DNA of 64,000 nucleotides from Photorhabdus khanii NC19. Lineage in GTDB: Bacteria > Pseudomonadota > Gammaproteobacteria > Enterobacterales > Enterobacteriaceae. Made by a program: the position numbers and the translations under genes. Positions 43,568 to 53,530 of this stretch are shown here, piece by piece; the stretch's first letter is position 1, and each line of letters opens with the position of its first letter. Location of the stretch: the NCBI RefSeq assembly GCF_000517265.1, contig NZ_AYSJ01000002.1, positions 225,311 through 289,310 of the forward strand, in the 5' to 3' direction. The notes beneath the pieces are model-generated. The model was not told where the DNA came from and searched no databases. It saw only the letters and a list, made by a program, of their open reading frames with translations.

Positions 43568-44839
43568 ATGACAGATAAGCGCAAAGACGGTTCAGGAAAG
43601 CTGCTGTATTGCTCTTTCTGCGGGAAAAGCCAACATGAAGTGCGGAAATTGATTGCTGGCCCGTCAGTGTATATCTGCGATGAATGTGTGGATTTATGTA
43701 ACGACATCATTCGCGAAGAAATTAAAGAGCTTGTACCACATCGTGAGCGTAGTGCATTACCAACTCCTCATGAAATTCGTCAGCATCTGGATGATTATGT
43801 TATCGGCCAGGAAACGGCGAAAAAAGTGTTAGCAGTTGCTGTTTATAATCACTACAAGCGGTTACGTAATGGTGATACCAGTAACGGTGTTGAATTAGGT
43901 AAAAGTAATATTCTGCTTATTGGGCCAACAGGGAGTGGTAAGACACTGCTGGCTGAAACACTGGCCCGTTATCTTGATGTTCCCTTTACTATGGCAGATG
44001 CGACTACGCTGACCGAAGCGGGATATGTGGGCGAAGATGTAGAAAACATTATTCAGAAGTTACTGCAAAAATGTGACTACGATGTGCAGAAAGCTCAACG
44101 CGGTATTGTTTACATTGACGAAATTGACAAAATTTCACGTAAATCTGATAACCCGTCAATTACCCGGGATGTTTCAGGGGAAGGTGTACAGCAAGCGCTG
44201 CTGAAACTGATTGAAGGTACAATTGCGGCGGTTCCTCCTCAAGGGGGGCGTAAGCATCCACAGCAAGAGTTTTTACAGGTAGATACCTCTAAGATCTTAT
44301 TTATTTGTGGTGGTGCGTTTGCTGGATTGGATAAAGTGATTAGTCAGCGTTTAAATACCAGCACCGGTATTGGCTTTGGTGCGAAAGTCAAAGGTGAGTC
44401 AGAAAAAGCGACTGAAGGCGAATTATTTGCACAGGCTGAACCAGAAGATCTGATTAAATTTGGTCTTATCCCTGAGTTTATTGGGCGGTTACCTGTTGTT
44501 GCCACGCTTAATGAACTGAGTGAAGATGCGTTGATTCAGATTCTAAAAGAGCCTAAAAATGCGCTGACTAAGCAGTATCAGGCACTATTTAACCTTGAAG
44601 GCGTCGATTTGGAGTTCAGAAGTGAAGCTCTGATTGCTATCGCTAAGAAAGCGGTGCTTCGTAAGACAGGGGCCCGTGGCCTGCGATCTATTGTTGAAGG
44701 TGCATTGCTGAATACGATGTACGATCTGCCATCAATGGAAAATGTTGGGAAAGTTGTTGTAGATGAATCTGTTATTAATGGTCAATCTGCACCATTACTG
44801 ATTTACAGCAAGCCGGATGCTCAGGTTTCTGGTGAATAA
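43568..44839 (+). CDS. clpX: ClpX, ATP-dependent unfoldase
   Basis: AAA+ unfoldase that recognises tagged proteins (SsrA and others) and feeds ClpP. The N-terminal zinc-binding domain has Cys15, Cys18, Cys37 and Cys40. Walker A is GPTGSGKT, Walker B YIDEIDKI, and the IGF loop that docks on ClpP is present (TGIGFGAK). Length 423 residues. Terminated just downstream. Confidence 0.98.
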   Translation: MTDKRKDGSGKLLYCSFCGKSQHEVRKLIAGPSVYICDECVDLCNDIIREEIKELVPHRERSALPTPHEIRQHLDDYVIGQETAKKVLAVAVYNHYKRLRNGDTSNGVELGKSNILLIGPTGSGKTLLAETLARYLDVPFTMADATTLTEAGYVGEDVENIIQKLLQKCDYDVQKAQRGIVYIDEIDKISRKSDNPSITRDVSGEGVQQALLKLIEGTIAAVPPQGGRKHPQQEFLQVDTSKILFICGGAFAGLDKVISQRLNTSTGIGFGAKVKGESEKATEGELFAQAEPEDLIKFGLIPEFIGRLPVVATLNELSEDALIQILKEPKNALTKQYQALFNLEGVDLEFRSEALIAIAKKAVLRKTGARGLRSIVEGALLNTMYDLPSMENVGKVVVDESVINGQSAPLLIYSKPDAQVSGE

Positions 44840-44883
44840 TTGAGGCCAAGACAGGGAATTCACTAAACGAGATATTATTGAAT

Positions 44884-44915
44884 AAAATGAGGGGGTTGCC
44901 CTCATTTTGTTTTTA
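44884..44915 (+). terminator. Intrinsic terminator after clpX
   Basis: AAAATGAGGG-GGTTG-CCCTCATTTT followed by GTTTTT, ending the clpP-clpX unit. Confidence 0.9.
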
Positions 44916-44931
44916 ATTAAAGTATCATACC

Positions 44932-44959
44932 ATTGAATGTTAAATTCCTGTCCCCATAT
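44932..44959 (+). promoter_or_regulatory. Sigma-32 heat-shock promoter of lon
   Basis: ATTGAAT (44932-44938), 13-bp spacer, CCCCATAT (44952-44959). The -10 is perfect for RpoH, the -35 has two changes. Same layout as E. coli lon. Confidence 0.8.
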
Positions 44960-45048
44960 ATTTTATATTCTATGAAGTGAAACTCGTGAGAACCGTATTT
45001 CACGAGATTCCTTAAAAACTGGCGAAAGCTAAACGAAGAGAGAGCTCT

Positions 45049-47403
45049 ATGAATCCTGAGCGTTCCGAACGCATAGAAACTCCTGTATTGCCTTTGCGCG
45101 ATGTAGTGGTTTACCCGCATATGGTGATCCCTCTGTTTGTAGGGCGTGAAAAGTCTATTCACTGCCTGGAAGCAGCAATGGATCATGACAAACAGATCAT
45201 GTTGGTTGCGCAAAAAGAAGCTTCAACTGATGAGCCAGGGGTTAATGACCTTTTCTCCGTTGGTACAGTAGCTTCTATTTTACAGATGTTAAAACTGCCA
45301 GATGGCACCGTAAAAGTACTTGTCGAAGGGTTGAAACGTGCCCGTATTACGACTCTGACTGACAATGGCGAACATTTTTCTGCTCAGGCTGAGTATCTTG
45401 ATTCACCAATTGTTGATGAGCGTGAGCAGGAAGTTCTGATCAGAACGGCTATTAATCAGTTTGAAGGTTACATTAAGCTCAATAAAAAAATTCCGCCGGA
45501 GGTTTTGACCTCACTGCACAATATTGAAGATGTCGCTAAATTAGCTGATACAATCGCTGCTCATATGCCATTGAAACTCAGTGACAAACAGACTGTTCTG
45601 GAAATGTCTGATATTGTTGAGCGCCTTGAATATCTAATGGCAATGATGGAATCGGAAATTGATCTGTTACAGGTAGAAAAACGTATCCGTAATCGCGTGA
45701 AGAAACAAATGGAAAAGAGCCAGCGCGAGTACTACCTGAATGAACAGATGAAAGCGATTCAGAAAGAGTTGGGTGAAATGGATGATGCGCCTGATGAGTA
45801 TGAGACTCTCAAGCGCAAAATTGAAGCGGCAAAAATGCCAAAGGAAGCCCATGAAAAAGCGGAGGCTGAATTACAAAAGCTGAAAATGATGTCTCCTATG
45901 TCGGCGGAAGCGACGGTTGTCCGTAGCTACATTGATTGGATGGTACAGGTTCCGTGGGTTGTCCGTAGTAAAGTTAAAAAAGATTTGGTTAAAGCCCAGG
46001 AAACTTTAGATACTGACCATTATGGTTTGGAGCGCGTGAAAGAACGTATCCTTGAGTATCTGGCAGTACAAAGCCGAATCAGTAAAATTAAAGGGCCGAT
46101 TTTATGTCTGGTTGGGCCTCCAGGTGTGGGTAAAACTTCTTTAGGACAATCTATCGCACGGGCAACCGGACGGAAATATGTGCGTATGGCACTGGGCGGA
46201 GTTCGTGATGAAGCGGAAATCCGTGGTCATCGCCGTACCTATATTGGCTCTATGCCGGGTAAATTGATTCAGAAAATGTCCAAAGTTGGGGTGAAAAATC
46301 CATTGTTCCTGTTGGATGAAATCGACAAGATGTCATCTGATATGCGTGGTGATCCAGCTTCTGCCTTATTGGAAGTTTTAGACCCGGAACAGAACGTGGC
46401 ATTTAACGACCATTATCTGGAAGTCGATTATGATTTGTCAGATGTTATGTTTGTTGCAACATCCAATTCTATGAATATTCCAGCACCATTACTGGATCGT
46501 ATGGAAATTATTCGTCTTTCCGGTTACACCGAAGATGAAAAACTAAATATTGCCAAACGTCATTTGCTGCCCAAGCAGATTGAGCGTAATGCCCTGAAAA
46601 AAGATGAATTAACTATTGATGACAGTGCCATTATTGGCATTATCCGTTATTACACCCGTGAAGCCGGAGTGCGTAGTTTAGAACGAGAAATTTCTAAACT
46701 GTGCCGTAAGACGGTGAAAACATTGCTTATGGATAAGAGCTTAAAACACATTGAGATCAATGCAGATAATCTGAAGGATTATCTGGGTGTTCAACGTGTG
46801 GATTATGGTCGTGCAGATACAGAAAACCGTATTGGTCAAGTCACAGGACTTGCATGGACTGAGGTTGGTGGTGATTTATTGACCATTGAAACCGCATGTG
46901 TTCCAGGGAAAGGTAAGCTAACCTATACCGGTTCATTAGGTGAGGTTATGCAGGAATCCATTCAGGCTGCATTGACTGTTGTTCGTGCCCGGGCTGATAA
47001 ACTGGGTATCAATTCTGATTTCTATGAAAAGCGGGATATTCATGTCCACGTTCCTGAGGGTGCAACACCAAAAGATGGCCCAAGTGCAGGTATCGCTATG
47101 TGCACAGCATTGGTTTCCTGTCTAACAGGTAATCCAGTTCGGGCTGATGTTGCTATGACGGGTGAAATTACTCTGCGTGGTTTGGTTTTGCCAATCGGTG
47201 GTTTGAAAGAGAAACTATTGGCTGCGCATCGAGGTGGCATTAAAACAGTCTTGATTCCGGAAGAGAATAAACGTGATCTGGAAGAAATTCCTCAAAACAT
47301 TATTGCGGATCTACAGATCCATCCGGTTAAGCGTATTGAAGATGTTTTAGCTATTACATTGCAGGATCCTGCGTTTGGCGCGGAATTAGTGTCAGTTAAA
47401 TAG
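45049..47403 (+). CDS. lon: Lon, ATP-dependent serine protease
   Basis: Degrades misfolded and short-lived regulatory proteins. N-terminal LON substrate domain, then coiled coil, then AAA+ with Walker A GPPGVGKTS and sensor regions, then the protease domain with the Ser679 (GPSAGIA) and Lys722 (GLKEKLL) dyad at exactly the E. coli positions. Length 784 residues. Own sigma-32 promoter and terminator. hupB, encoding a Lon-susceptible protein in E. coli, follows. Confidence 0.98.
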   Translation: MNPERSERIETPVLPLRDVVVYPHMVIPLFVGREKSIHCLEAAMDHDKQIMLVAQKEASTDEPGVNDLFSVGTVASILQMLKLPDGTVKVLVEGLKRARITTLTDNGEHFSAQAEYLDSPIVDEREQEVLIRTAINQFEGYIKLNKKIPPEVLTSLHNIEDVAKLADTIAAHMPLKLSDKQTVLEMSDIVERLEYLMAMMESEIDLLQVEKRIRNRVKKQMEKSQREYYLNEQMKAIQKELGEMDDAPDEYETLKRKIEAAKMPKEAHEKAEAELQKLKMMSPMSAEATVVRSYIDWMVQVPWVVRSKVKKDLVKAQETLDTDHYGLERVKERILEYLAVQSRISKIKGPILCLVGPPGVGKTSLGQSIARATGRKYVRMALGGVRDEAEIRGHRRTYIGSMPGKLIQKMSKVGVKNPLFLLDEIDKMSSDMRGDPASALLEVLDPEQNVAFNDHYLEVDYDLSDVMFVATSNSMNIPAPLLDRMEIIRLSGYTEDEKLNIAKRHLLPKQIERNALKKDELTIDDSAIIGIIRYYTREAGVRSLEREISKLCRKTVKTLLMDKSLKHIEINADNLKDYLGVQRVDYGRADTENRIGQVTGLAWTEVGGDLLTIETACVPGKGKLTYTGSLGEVMQESIQAALTVVRARADKLGINSDFYEKRDIHVHVPEGATPKDGPSAGIAMCTALVSCLTGNPVRADVAMTGEITLRGLVLPIGGLKEKLLAAHRGGIKTVLIPEENKRDLEEIPQNIIADLQIHPVKRIEDVLAITLQDPAFGAELVSVK

Positions 47404-47447
47404 TATAAAAATAATGAACGATCTCAAGAGCTATGGATGAAATATAG

Positions 47448-47482
47448 GCTGGTAAGTGAATTCAGGCTTACCAGCTTTTTTT
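47448..47482 (+). terminator. Intrinsic terminator after lon
   Basis: GCTGGTAAG / CTTACCAGC 9-bp stem followed by seven T residues. Confidence 0.93.
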
Positions 47483-47633
47483 GTATTGTTAACTTGGATG
47501 AATTGTCTAATAAATATTTTGCTGTTTTATGATTTCTTGCCAATACCGGAAAGGATTGATATAACGGCACTGCTATCGGGTTATCCGTTAGGATTCTGAT
47601 GCGATAGTAAAATACTATATGGGGATGATAAGA

Positions 47634-47909
47634 GTGAATAAATCACAACTGATCGACAAAATTGCTGCTGGCTCTAATATTTCTAAAGCCGCTGCCGGGC
47701 GTGTAGTAGATGCATTCATTTCTTCTGTAACTGGTGCATTGAAAGATGGCGATGATGTTGCTCTGGTGGGATTCGGTACTTTTGCTGTTCGTGAACGTTC
47801 TGCACGTACTGGTCGTAACCCTCAAACAGGGAAAGAGCTCAAAATTGCTGCGGCTAAAGTACCTGCTTTCCGTCCAGGTAAGGGTTTGAAAGACGCGGTT
47901 AACGAGTAA
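47634..47909 (+). CDS. hupB: HupB, DNA-binding protein HU-beta
   Basis: Nucleoid protein that bends and compacts DNA as an HU alpha-beta dimer. The signature [21 protein letters not shown] is present just after the middle. I start at GTG 47634 ([12 protein letters not shown]), the E. coli start; an ATG 15 bases upstream would add five residues. Length 91 residues. Strong terminator downstream. Confidence 0.96.
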   Translation: MNKSQLIDKIAAGSNISKAAAGRVVDAFISSVTGALKDGDDVALVGFGTFAVRERSARTGRNPQTGKELKIAAAKVPAFRPGKGLKDAVNE

Positions 47910-47989
47910 CACAAACCAAATATTCTTTGTCAACGTCTGTTATATTGGTAAACATAGACTGACGAGACAGATTTGGTAAGCTAAAATAG

Positions 47990-48020
47990 AAGCGCATCAA
48001 TTGATTGGTGCGCTTTTTTT
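47990..48020 (+). terminator. Intrinsic terminator after hupB
   Basis: AAGCGCAtCAAttgaTTGgTGCGCTT stem followed by a T-run. Confidence 0.9.
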
Positions 48021-48086
48021 CTCTTAACGCTTGAATTAGCGTAATATGGCGTTTTCTATTTCACCAAAGCGGAGTTTTGCCTCTTT

Positions 48087-49958
48087 ATGATGGACAACCT
48101 ACGCACGGCGGCAAACAGTCCTGTGCTTAAAATCGTGCTGGCTCTCATTATCCTGTCTTTTGTACTGACGGGGGTTGGGGGCTACTTGACAAGTGGAACT
48201 GATAGTTATGCTGCCGAAGTGAATGGTCAGACTATTAGTCGTACTCAATTGGAGCAGGCGTTTCAGCAAGAGAGAAACACGTTGCAAGAACAACTGGGAG
48301 ATAAATTCTCTGTGTTGGCAAGTGACGAACAAAGTATGAAGCAGATTCGTAGCCAGGCTTTGGAACGCCTGATTAATAACGTGTTGATTGAGCAATATTC
48401 CCGTGAATTGGGTTTATCTGCCAGTGATGAGCAAGTTAAGGATTCTATCCGAAATACCCCTTATTTTCAGACAAACGGTAAATTTGATAACAACAAATAT
48501 CTGGAACTGCTCAACCGTTTCAATTTTAGTCCGGATATTTTTGCTGAACAAACACGCCAGAATTTAATTAATCAGCAATTACTTATGGTTTTTTCTGGTA
48601 GTGAAATAGCATTGTCTGGTGAAGCAAAACTCAATGCTGAATTGCTTTTGCAAAAGAGAACAGTCCGTCTGGCTACACTGGAGCTGAAGAAAATTCAGGC
48701 GCAGCAAGAAGTGACAGATAAAGATTTACAGGATTATTATGTTCGAAATAAGAACAGCTTTATTGCTCCTGAAGAAGTGAAAGTCAGCTATATAAAAATG
48801 GATGCTGTAAATGAAATGGATAAAGTTTCAGCCACATCCGCTGATATTGATACTTACTATGAGCACAACTTGAAGCGCTATACTCAATCAGAGCAGAAAA
48901 AGTACAGTCTGATTCAGCTTGCAACTGAAACAGAAGCCAAAGTAGTGCTTGATGAGCTGAATAAAGGTGCTGATTTTGGTAAATTGGCGACTAAAAAATC
49001 CACAGATAAGTTTTCAGCGAAAAATAATGGTAATATTGGCTGGATGGAAGCGGATTCTCTTCCTGAAGAGATGAAAAAAGCTAACTTGAAAGAGAAAGGC
49101 CAAACTTCTTCTGTGATTAAAGTTCCTAATGGTTTCGCTATTTTCCATTTAGATGATGTTAAGCCTCAAATAACTAAGCCTTTGTCTGAAATTCGCCCTG
49201 AAATTGAGAAAATAGTTAAGCAGGAAAAGGCGGTAGATGCTTTCTATGCTCTGCAACAGAAGGTCAGTGATGTGGCTACCAGCGATAATGAATCTTTAGC
49301 TGCTGCTGAGGAAGTTTCAGGTATTAAAGTTGTGACGACTAATTGGTTTGATCGCAATAATGTGCCGGCAGAGATTAACTTTAATTCTGTTATTCATGCA
49401 ATTTTTGAAGGTAATCTTGTTGATGGGCAAGGGCCAACAGGCACTAACTCTGATGTGATCTCAGTTGACGGTGATCGTGCGTTTGTTCTGCGTGTAGATA
49501 ATTACAAACCAGAAACAGTACAGCCATTTGAGAAAGTTAAAGAACAGGTTGTCGAACTAGTTAAGCGTCAGAAAGCTGAAAAACAGCTTCAAATTGAAAG
49601 TGAGAGATTACTTGCTGCCTTAAAAGAAGGTAAAGGTGAACAAGCTATGAAGGATGCAGACATCCATTTTGGTGAATCTCAGGTTATTCAGCGTATGCCT
49701 CAAAATAATGTATTGGTTGATGCGGTATTTGCTTTACCACAGCCAAAAAAAGATAAGGCAGAGTATGGTTTAGCGAAAAATAATTTGGATGATGTTGTTT
49801 TGATTCAATTGGATAAAGTGACTCCAGGGGTTATATCTGGGGAGCAAATTAAAAGCATGACTGATGGTTACCAGAGTGAAATGGGTAACGCGATGTTGGA
49901 GTCTTTACTGATTAGCTTACGTGAAAAAGCCAAAATTAAGTTCGGTCATATCGAATAA
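48087..49958 (+). CDS. ppiD: PpiD, periplasmic folding chaperone
   Basis: Membrane-anchored periplasmic chaperone near the SecYEG exit. One N-terminal membrane anchor (residues 15-34) follows MMDNLRTAANSP. A SurA-like helical domain surrounds one parvulin-type domain (residues about 265-360, with GADFGKLATKKSTD and GNIGWME). The parvulin domain in E. coli PpiD has little isomerase activity. Length 623 residues, as in E. coli. Confidence 0.96.
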   Translation: MMDNLRTAANSPVLKIVLALIILSFVLTGVGGYLTSGTDSYAAEVNGQTISRTQLEQAFQQERNTLQEQLGDKFSVLASDEQSMKQIRSQALERLINNVLIEQYSRELGLSASDEQVKDSIRNTPYFQTNGKFDNNKYLELLNRFNFSPDIFAEQTRQNLINQQLLMVFSGSEIALSGEAKLNAELLLQKRTVRLATLELKKIQAQQEVTDKDLQDYYVRNKNSFIAPEEVKVSYIKMDAVNEMDKVSATSADIDTYYEHNLKRYTQSEQKKYSLIQLATETEAKVVLDELNKGADFGKLATKKSTDKFSAKNNGNIGWMEADSLPEEMKKANLKEKGQTSSVIKVPNGFAIFHLDDVKPQITKPLSEIRPEIEKIVKQEKAVDAFYALQQKVSDVATSDNESLAAAEEVSGIKVVTTNWFDRNNVPAEINFNSVIHAIFEGNLVDGQGPTGTNSDVISVDGDRAFVLRVDNYKPETVQPFEKVKEQVVELVKRQKAEKQLQIESERLLAALKEGKGEQAMKDADIHFGESQVIQRMPQNNVLVDAVFALPQPKKDKAEYGLAKNNLDDVVLIQLDKVTPGVISGEQIKSMTDGYQSEMGNAMLESLLISLREKAKIKFGHIE

Positions 49959-50005
49959 AAATTTGCGGCGAATATCGCAAATATCTTTGTAATTATCTTG
50001 CTAAC

Positions 50006-50030
50006 AAAGGCCGCTTTCGCGGCCTTTCGC
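50006..50030 (+). terminator. Intrinsic terminator after ppiD
   Basis: AAAGGCCGC-tttc-GCGGCCTTT perfect 9-bp stem, followed by only a short T stretch within the stem arm. Confidence 0.75.
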
Positions 50031-50108
50031 ATATCTGATACTCGTCTATTGTGCTCAAATTTATCTGTGGCAATCTTTTTTGCACTGATAAAACACGGAG
50101 GAATGAGT

Positions 50109-50483
50109 ATGAAAAAATCGGGAATTTTATCTGTTTTGCTTGCTGGCTTGCTTTATACGTGTGGAGGGCAATTTGCAATTGCTGCTGAACACGTAAAAGA
50201 CAAAGTAGCTAAAACAGCCAGTACTACAAGTAATTCTTCATCAGAAAAGCAGTTACAGCCGCAAGATGCTTTGAAAGTAGAAGAAAAGGGAAAGGTGAAT
50301 ATCAATACTGCAAGTGCAGAAGAATTAGCAAAAGCACTGAATGGTATTGGGGTGAAAAAAGCACAGGGAATTGTTGAGTATCGTGAAAAACACGGCTCAT
50401 TTACTGCTGTGGAACAGTTACAGGAGGTTCAGGGAATAGGGCCAGTTTTTATTGAACGAAACAGAAGTAAGTTGAGCTATTAG
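50109..50483 (+). CDS. ybaV: YbaV, ComEA-like helix-hairpin-helix protein
   Basis: Exported small DNA-binding-type protein: a signal peptide (residues 1-27), a Lys/Ser/Thr-rich linker, then a tandem helix-hairpin-helix domain (residues about 63-124) with [19 protein letters not shown] and VQGIGPVF. The domain resembles the competence protein ComEA, but a role in DNA uptake is not shown. The second of two close ATGs has the right 7-base spacing from GGAGG, giving 124 residues. Between ppiD and fadM as in E. coli. Confidence 0.93.
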   Translation: MKKSGILSVLLAGLLYTCGGQFAIAAEHVKDKVAKTASTTSNSSSEKQLQPQDALKVEEKGKVNINTASAEELAKALNGIGVKKAQGIVEYREKHGSFTAVEQLQEVQGIGPVFIERNRSKLSY

Positions 50484-50636
50484 TAGCCATCCAGCATCCT
50501 CATTCATGATTTATTTTGTGAGTGGGGATGTTGTGATCGGGGTTGCAAATAAATCACTTTAATTCGTGTAAATTTTTTGTTTTGCTATTGTTAACCAAGC
50601 CTGGTCAGATGAGTGATGTTAACGTTAGGAAATATT

Positions 50637-51044
50637 ATGAGTTCAATTATAAAAGTTCATGGTTATCATATCGATTTATTTCAACATGTAAACAATGCCC
50701 GCTATTTGGAGTTTATGGAAAGTGCTCGATGGGAATGGCTATATAAGCACTCTGTAGTGGAATGGATACAGAAAAATAATGTTGGGTTTGCGGTGGTTAA
50801 CATGAATATTAATTATCGTAGTTCAGCCGTTCTTGGTGATGAATTGGAAGTGGATTGCCGATTGACAGAGTTGAGAAACAGAAGTGGTGTATTTTCGCAG
50901 GAAATAATACGCAAGAGGGATAATCAACTCATTACAGATGCTAAAACCACGTTTGTGTGGATTGATAGGAAAACGCAAAAAGCATTGTCTATTGAAGGTG
51001 AATTACGTGAAATAATGGGAGCTTTGATGAAAACGGGACAATGA
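50637..51044 (+). CDS. fadM: FadM, long-chain acyl-CoA thioesterase
   Basis: Hot-dog-fold thioesterase of the 4-hydroxybenzoyl-CoA thioesterase family, in E. coli active on 3,5-tetradecadienoyl-CoA during oleate breakdown. Key segment HGYHIDLFQHVNNARYLEF contains the catalytic Asp and Asn region. I start at ATG 50637 with AGGA 7 bases upstream, giving 135 residues; a GTG/ATG upstream lacks a ribosome site. Convergent with queC. Confidence 0.9.
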   Translation: MSSIIKVHGYHIDLFQHVNNARYLEFMESARWEWLYKHSVVEWIQKNNVGFAVVNMNINYRSSAVLGDELEVDCRLTELRNRSGVFSQEIIRKRDNQLITDAKTTFVWIDRKTQKALSIEGELREIMGALMKTGQ

Positions 51045-51066
51045 GAGGAGAATGTTCTCATTGTCC
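51036..51066. terminator. Bidirectional terminator fadM/queC
   Basis: GGACAATGAGA / TCTCATTGTCC, an 11-bp perfect stem that overlaps the fadM stop and lies between convergent genes. T-rich flanks on both sides. Confidence 0.85.
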
Positions 51067-51072
51067 TTTGGA

Positions 51073-51771
51073 TTAAGATAAATGTGTTTTTGCTTTCATT
51101 TCAGTCATTATTTTCTCAGGCGCATTCAGATATTGTTCCAGTCCGCTAGCTCTGAGATGACAAGCTGCACATGTACCACAGCCATTACCTTGAATGCCGT
51201 TATAACAAGTCAGTGTCTGGCTACGGATGAAATCTAAATGCTGATAGTAGTCGGACAATGCCCAAGTTTCAGCTTTATTGAGCCACATCAATGGAGTTTC
51301 AAAGCGGATATCACGGGCAATGCCAAGGCTTACCGCTTTATTCAGTGCCTTGACAAATTCATCACGGCAATCAGGGTAGCCGGAGAAGTCAGTCTCGCAT
51401 ACGCCAGTGATAACGGTTTCAGCTTCAACTTGGTAAGCATATATAGCAGCTAAGGTCAGGAACAAAATATTGCGGCCAGGGACAAATGTGCTGGGTAGAG
51501 TACTTTTTTTACTTTCACTATAGTTAGGAACAGGGATGTTATCACGCGTCAGACTGCTGAGGGCTAGTTCGTTAAGTAATGTGACATCAATTACCTTATG
51601 TGCAACAGCACCAAGAGAATGGCTAATATTACGTGCAACATCAATTTCGGCACGATGGCGTTGGCCATAATCAAAAGTGACACAATGTACTTCGTCATAT
51701 TGATTAATTGCTTGAATCAGACATGTAGTGGAATCTTGCCCACCACTGAATACAACAACAGTTCGTCTCAT
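51073..51771 (-). CDS. queC: QueC, 7-cyano-7-deazaguanine synthase
   Basis: ATP-dependent conversion of 7-carboxy-7-deazaguanine to preQ0, upstream of the Tgt/QueA steps in this window. PP-loop motif [10 protein letters not shown] at residues about 8-17. C-terminal zinc site from Cys residues in [18 protein letters not shown]. Length 232 residues. The PLP-enzyme gene lies 32 bases upstream on the same strand, so the two may share a transcript. Confidence 0.97.
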   Translation of the reverse strand: MRRTVVVFSGGQDSTTCLIQAINQYDEVHCVTFDYGQRHRAEIDVARNISHSLGAVAHKVIDVTLLNELALSSLTRDNIPVPNYSESKKSTLPSTFVPGRNILFLTLAAIYAYQVEAETVITGVCETDFSGYPDCRDEFVKALNKAVSLGIARDIRFETPLMWLNKAETWALSDYYQHLDFIRSQTLTCYNGIQGNGCGTCAACHLRASGLEQYLNAPEKIMTEMKAKTHLS

Positions 51772-51803
51772 TGTAACATCCTCATTGGAATAAAACGGCT
51801 ATG

Positions 51804-52856
51804 TTACTTATAACCCTGGAGATTGGGTAGCTGCTTTAGGTAAGGTGAGATATCGCCGATATTATTTTTTACCCAATCCGGGTTGTAATAAGTGTCGAGA
51901 TAACGTTCACCGCTGTCACACAGTAAGGTGACTATTGCTCCTTGTTCTCCACGTTCATGCATTTGATGGGCAAGCAGGAGTGCACCCCAAACGTTGGCCC
52001 CCGTAGATGCTCCAACTTTTCTGCCCAGTAATTTTTCCAGCCAATAAATCGTTGCAATGCTGGCACAATCCGGTATTTGTATCATGTCATCGATAACGGT
52101 AGGAATAAAAGAAGGCTCTGCCCGGGGACGGCCAATACCCTCAATTTTGCTGCTGTAATTGCCACGTATATCACAACAATTTTGACGGTAGCAGTCATAA
52201 AATACAGAGTTTTCTGGATCAACAACAATCAGTTTGGTGTTGTACCCCTGGTAACGGATATAGCGTCCTAATGTTGCGGAAGTCCCGCCAGTGCCAGCGC
52301 TCATAACGATATAATCTGGTTCAGGAAAGGGTTCCATTTGCATCTGGCGGAAAATACTTTCAGCAATATTATTATTACCCCGCCAGTCTGTTGCACGTTC
52401 AGCATAAGTGAATTGATCCATATAATGACCATTTAATTCTTTCGCTAGTTGTTCTGATTCGTCATAAATTTGCGCTGGATGATTAACAAAATGGCATTTA
52501 CCGCCGTAGAATTCAATTTCTTGAATTTTACGTTTTGCGGTGTATGAGGGCATAACCGCAATAAAAGGTAATCCAAGTAGACGGGCAAAATAGGCTTCGG
52601 ATACAGCAGTACTACCAGATGAGGATTCAATAATTGGAGTACCTTCCTTAATCCAGCCATTGATAAGTGCGTAAAGGAATAAAGAACGGGCAAGTCTGTG
52701 TTTTAGACTGCCGGTCGGGTGGGTACTTTCATCTTTCAGATATAAATGGATACTTGGAAAAGCCGGTAAATTAAGGCGGATGAGATGAGTATCAGAACTG
52801 CGTTGGTAATCTGCCTGAATCTCTTTGATTGCCTTGGTTGTCCAGCTGTGCGACAT
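51804..52856 (-). CDS. PLP-dependent cysteine-synthase-like enzyme (Cds1-type)
   Basis: Fold-type II PLP enzyme of the cysteine synthase/cystathionine beta-synthase family. The PLP lysine is Lys52 in [20 protein letters not shown] binds substrate, [15 protein letters not shown] the cofactor phosphate, and [14 protein letters not shown] closes the site. The sequence is closest in my memory to Cds1-type L-cysteine desulfhydrases rather than CysK or CysM. Start at 52856 ([10 protein letters not shown]) gives 350 residues; an upstream extension is unlike the family. It is divergent from a DecR-type regulator, which fits a role in cysteine breakdown or detoxification. Exact reaction inferred. Confidence 0.85.
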   Translation of the reverse strand: MSHSWTTKAIKEIQADYQRSSDTHLIRLNLPAFPSIHLYLKDESTHPTGSLKHRLARSLFLYALINGWIKEGTPIIESSSGSTAVSEAYFARLLGLPFIAVMPSYTAKRKIQEIEFYGGKCHFVNHPAQIYDESEQLAKELNGHYMDQFTYAERATDWRGNNNIAESIFRQMQMEPFPEPDYIVMSAGTGGTSATLGRYIRYQGYNTKLIVVDPENSVFYDCYRQNCCDIRGNYSSKIEGIGRPRAEPSFIPTVIDDMIQIPDCASIATIYWLEKLLGRKVGASTGANVWGALLLAHQMHERGEQGAIVTLLCDSGERYLDTYYNPDWVKNNIGDISPYLKQLPNLQGYK

Positions 52857-52955
52857 AAATTGTTCACTCTTAATTAGAATATGATTGATGATGAGTAGAT
52901 TAACTTTATACTGGGAGAAATGGGTTGTTATTTTTTTCAATATGTGGTTTCTTTA

Positions 52956-52970
52956 TGGAAAAATTTTCTA
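52956..52970. promoter_or_regulatory. Lrp-type operator in the cds-decR intergenic region
   Basis: TGGAAAAATTTTCTA matches 13 of 15 positions of the Lrp consensus YAGHAWATTWTDCTR and is close to palindromic. It lies 12 bases before the decR start, a good position for autoregulation. The target regulator is inferred from location. Confidence 0.45.
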
Positions 52971-52982
52971 TAAGAGGTGGCT

Positions 52983-53444
52983 ATGTTAGATAAAATAGAC
53001 CGCAAGTTGCTTAAGTTACTACAGAAAGATTGTAGCCTGTCTCTGAATGCGTTGGCGGAAGCTGTTAATCTTACCTCTACCCCTTGCTGGAAACGTTTAA
53101 AACGGCTTGAAGACGAAGGCTATATCGTTGGCAAAGTTGCTCTGCTTGATAGTGAAAAATTAGGACTAGGGTTGACAGTGATTGTCATGATCAGAACTCA
53201 GCAGCATAACAGTAGTTGGTATGAGGAATTTGTTGCATTTATAAAGCAAATGCCAGAAGTTCTGGCTTTTTACCGTATGGCCGGTGAATGTGATTATCTG
53301 ATGCATGTAGAAGTTGTGGATATGAAAAGCTATGATCTCTTCTACAAGCGCATGGTTAATGGTGTTTCGGGATTGATTGATGTTACATCCAGCTTTGCAA
53401 TGGAAAAAATCAAGTACACTACAGCATTACCGATACCAGATTAA
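52983..53444 (+). CDS. decR: DecR-like Lrp/AsnC-family regulator
   Basis: N-terminal HTH (residues 4-60, with [22 protein letters not shown]) and a C-terminal RAM ligand-binding domain ([16 protein letters not shown]). It matches E. coli DecR (YbaO), which activates cysteine detoxification genes when cysteine is present. Start at ATG 52983 ([10 protein letters not shown]) with AGAGG upstream; a GTG two codons earlier is possible. Length 153 residues. It is divergent from the cysteine-synthase-like gene and followed by mdlAB, as decR is in E. coli. Confidence 0.93.
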   Translation: MLDKIDRKLLKLLQKDCSLSLNALAEAVNLTSTPCWKRLKRLEDEGYIVGKVALLDSEKLGLGLTVIVMIRTQQHNSSWYEEFVAFIKQMPEVLAFYRMAGECDYLMHVEVVDMKSYDLFYKRMVNGVSGLIDVTSSFAMEKIKYTTALPIPD

Positions 53445-53530
53445 CTAATTATTATTCAATGAGTTAACTTCATTATTCTGAATGTTGTTCAACATTTATA
53501 CTATCTATTTCTATTTCAGGATATACGCGT

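Noticed and set aside
50609-50746. Alternative out-of-frame reading at the start of fadM
   Set aside because: It is a shadow frame; the fadM frame carries the conserved hot-dog motif.
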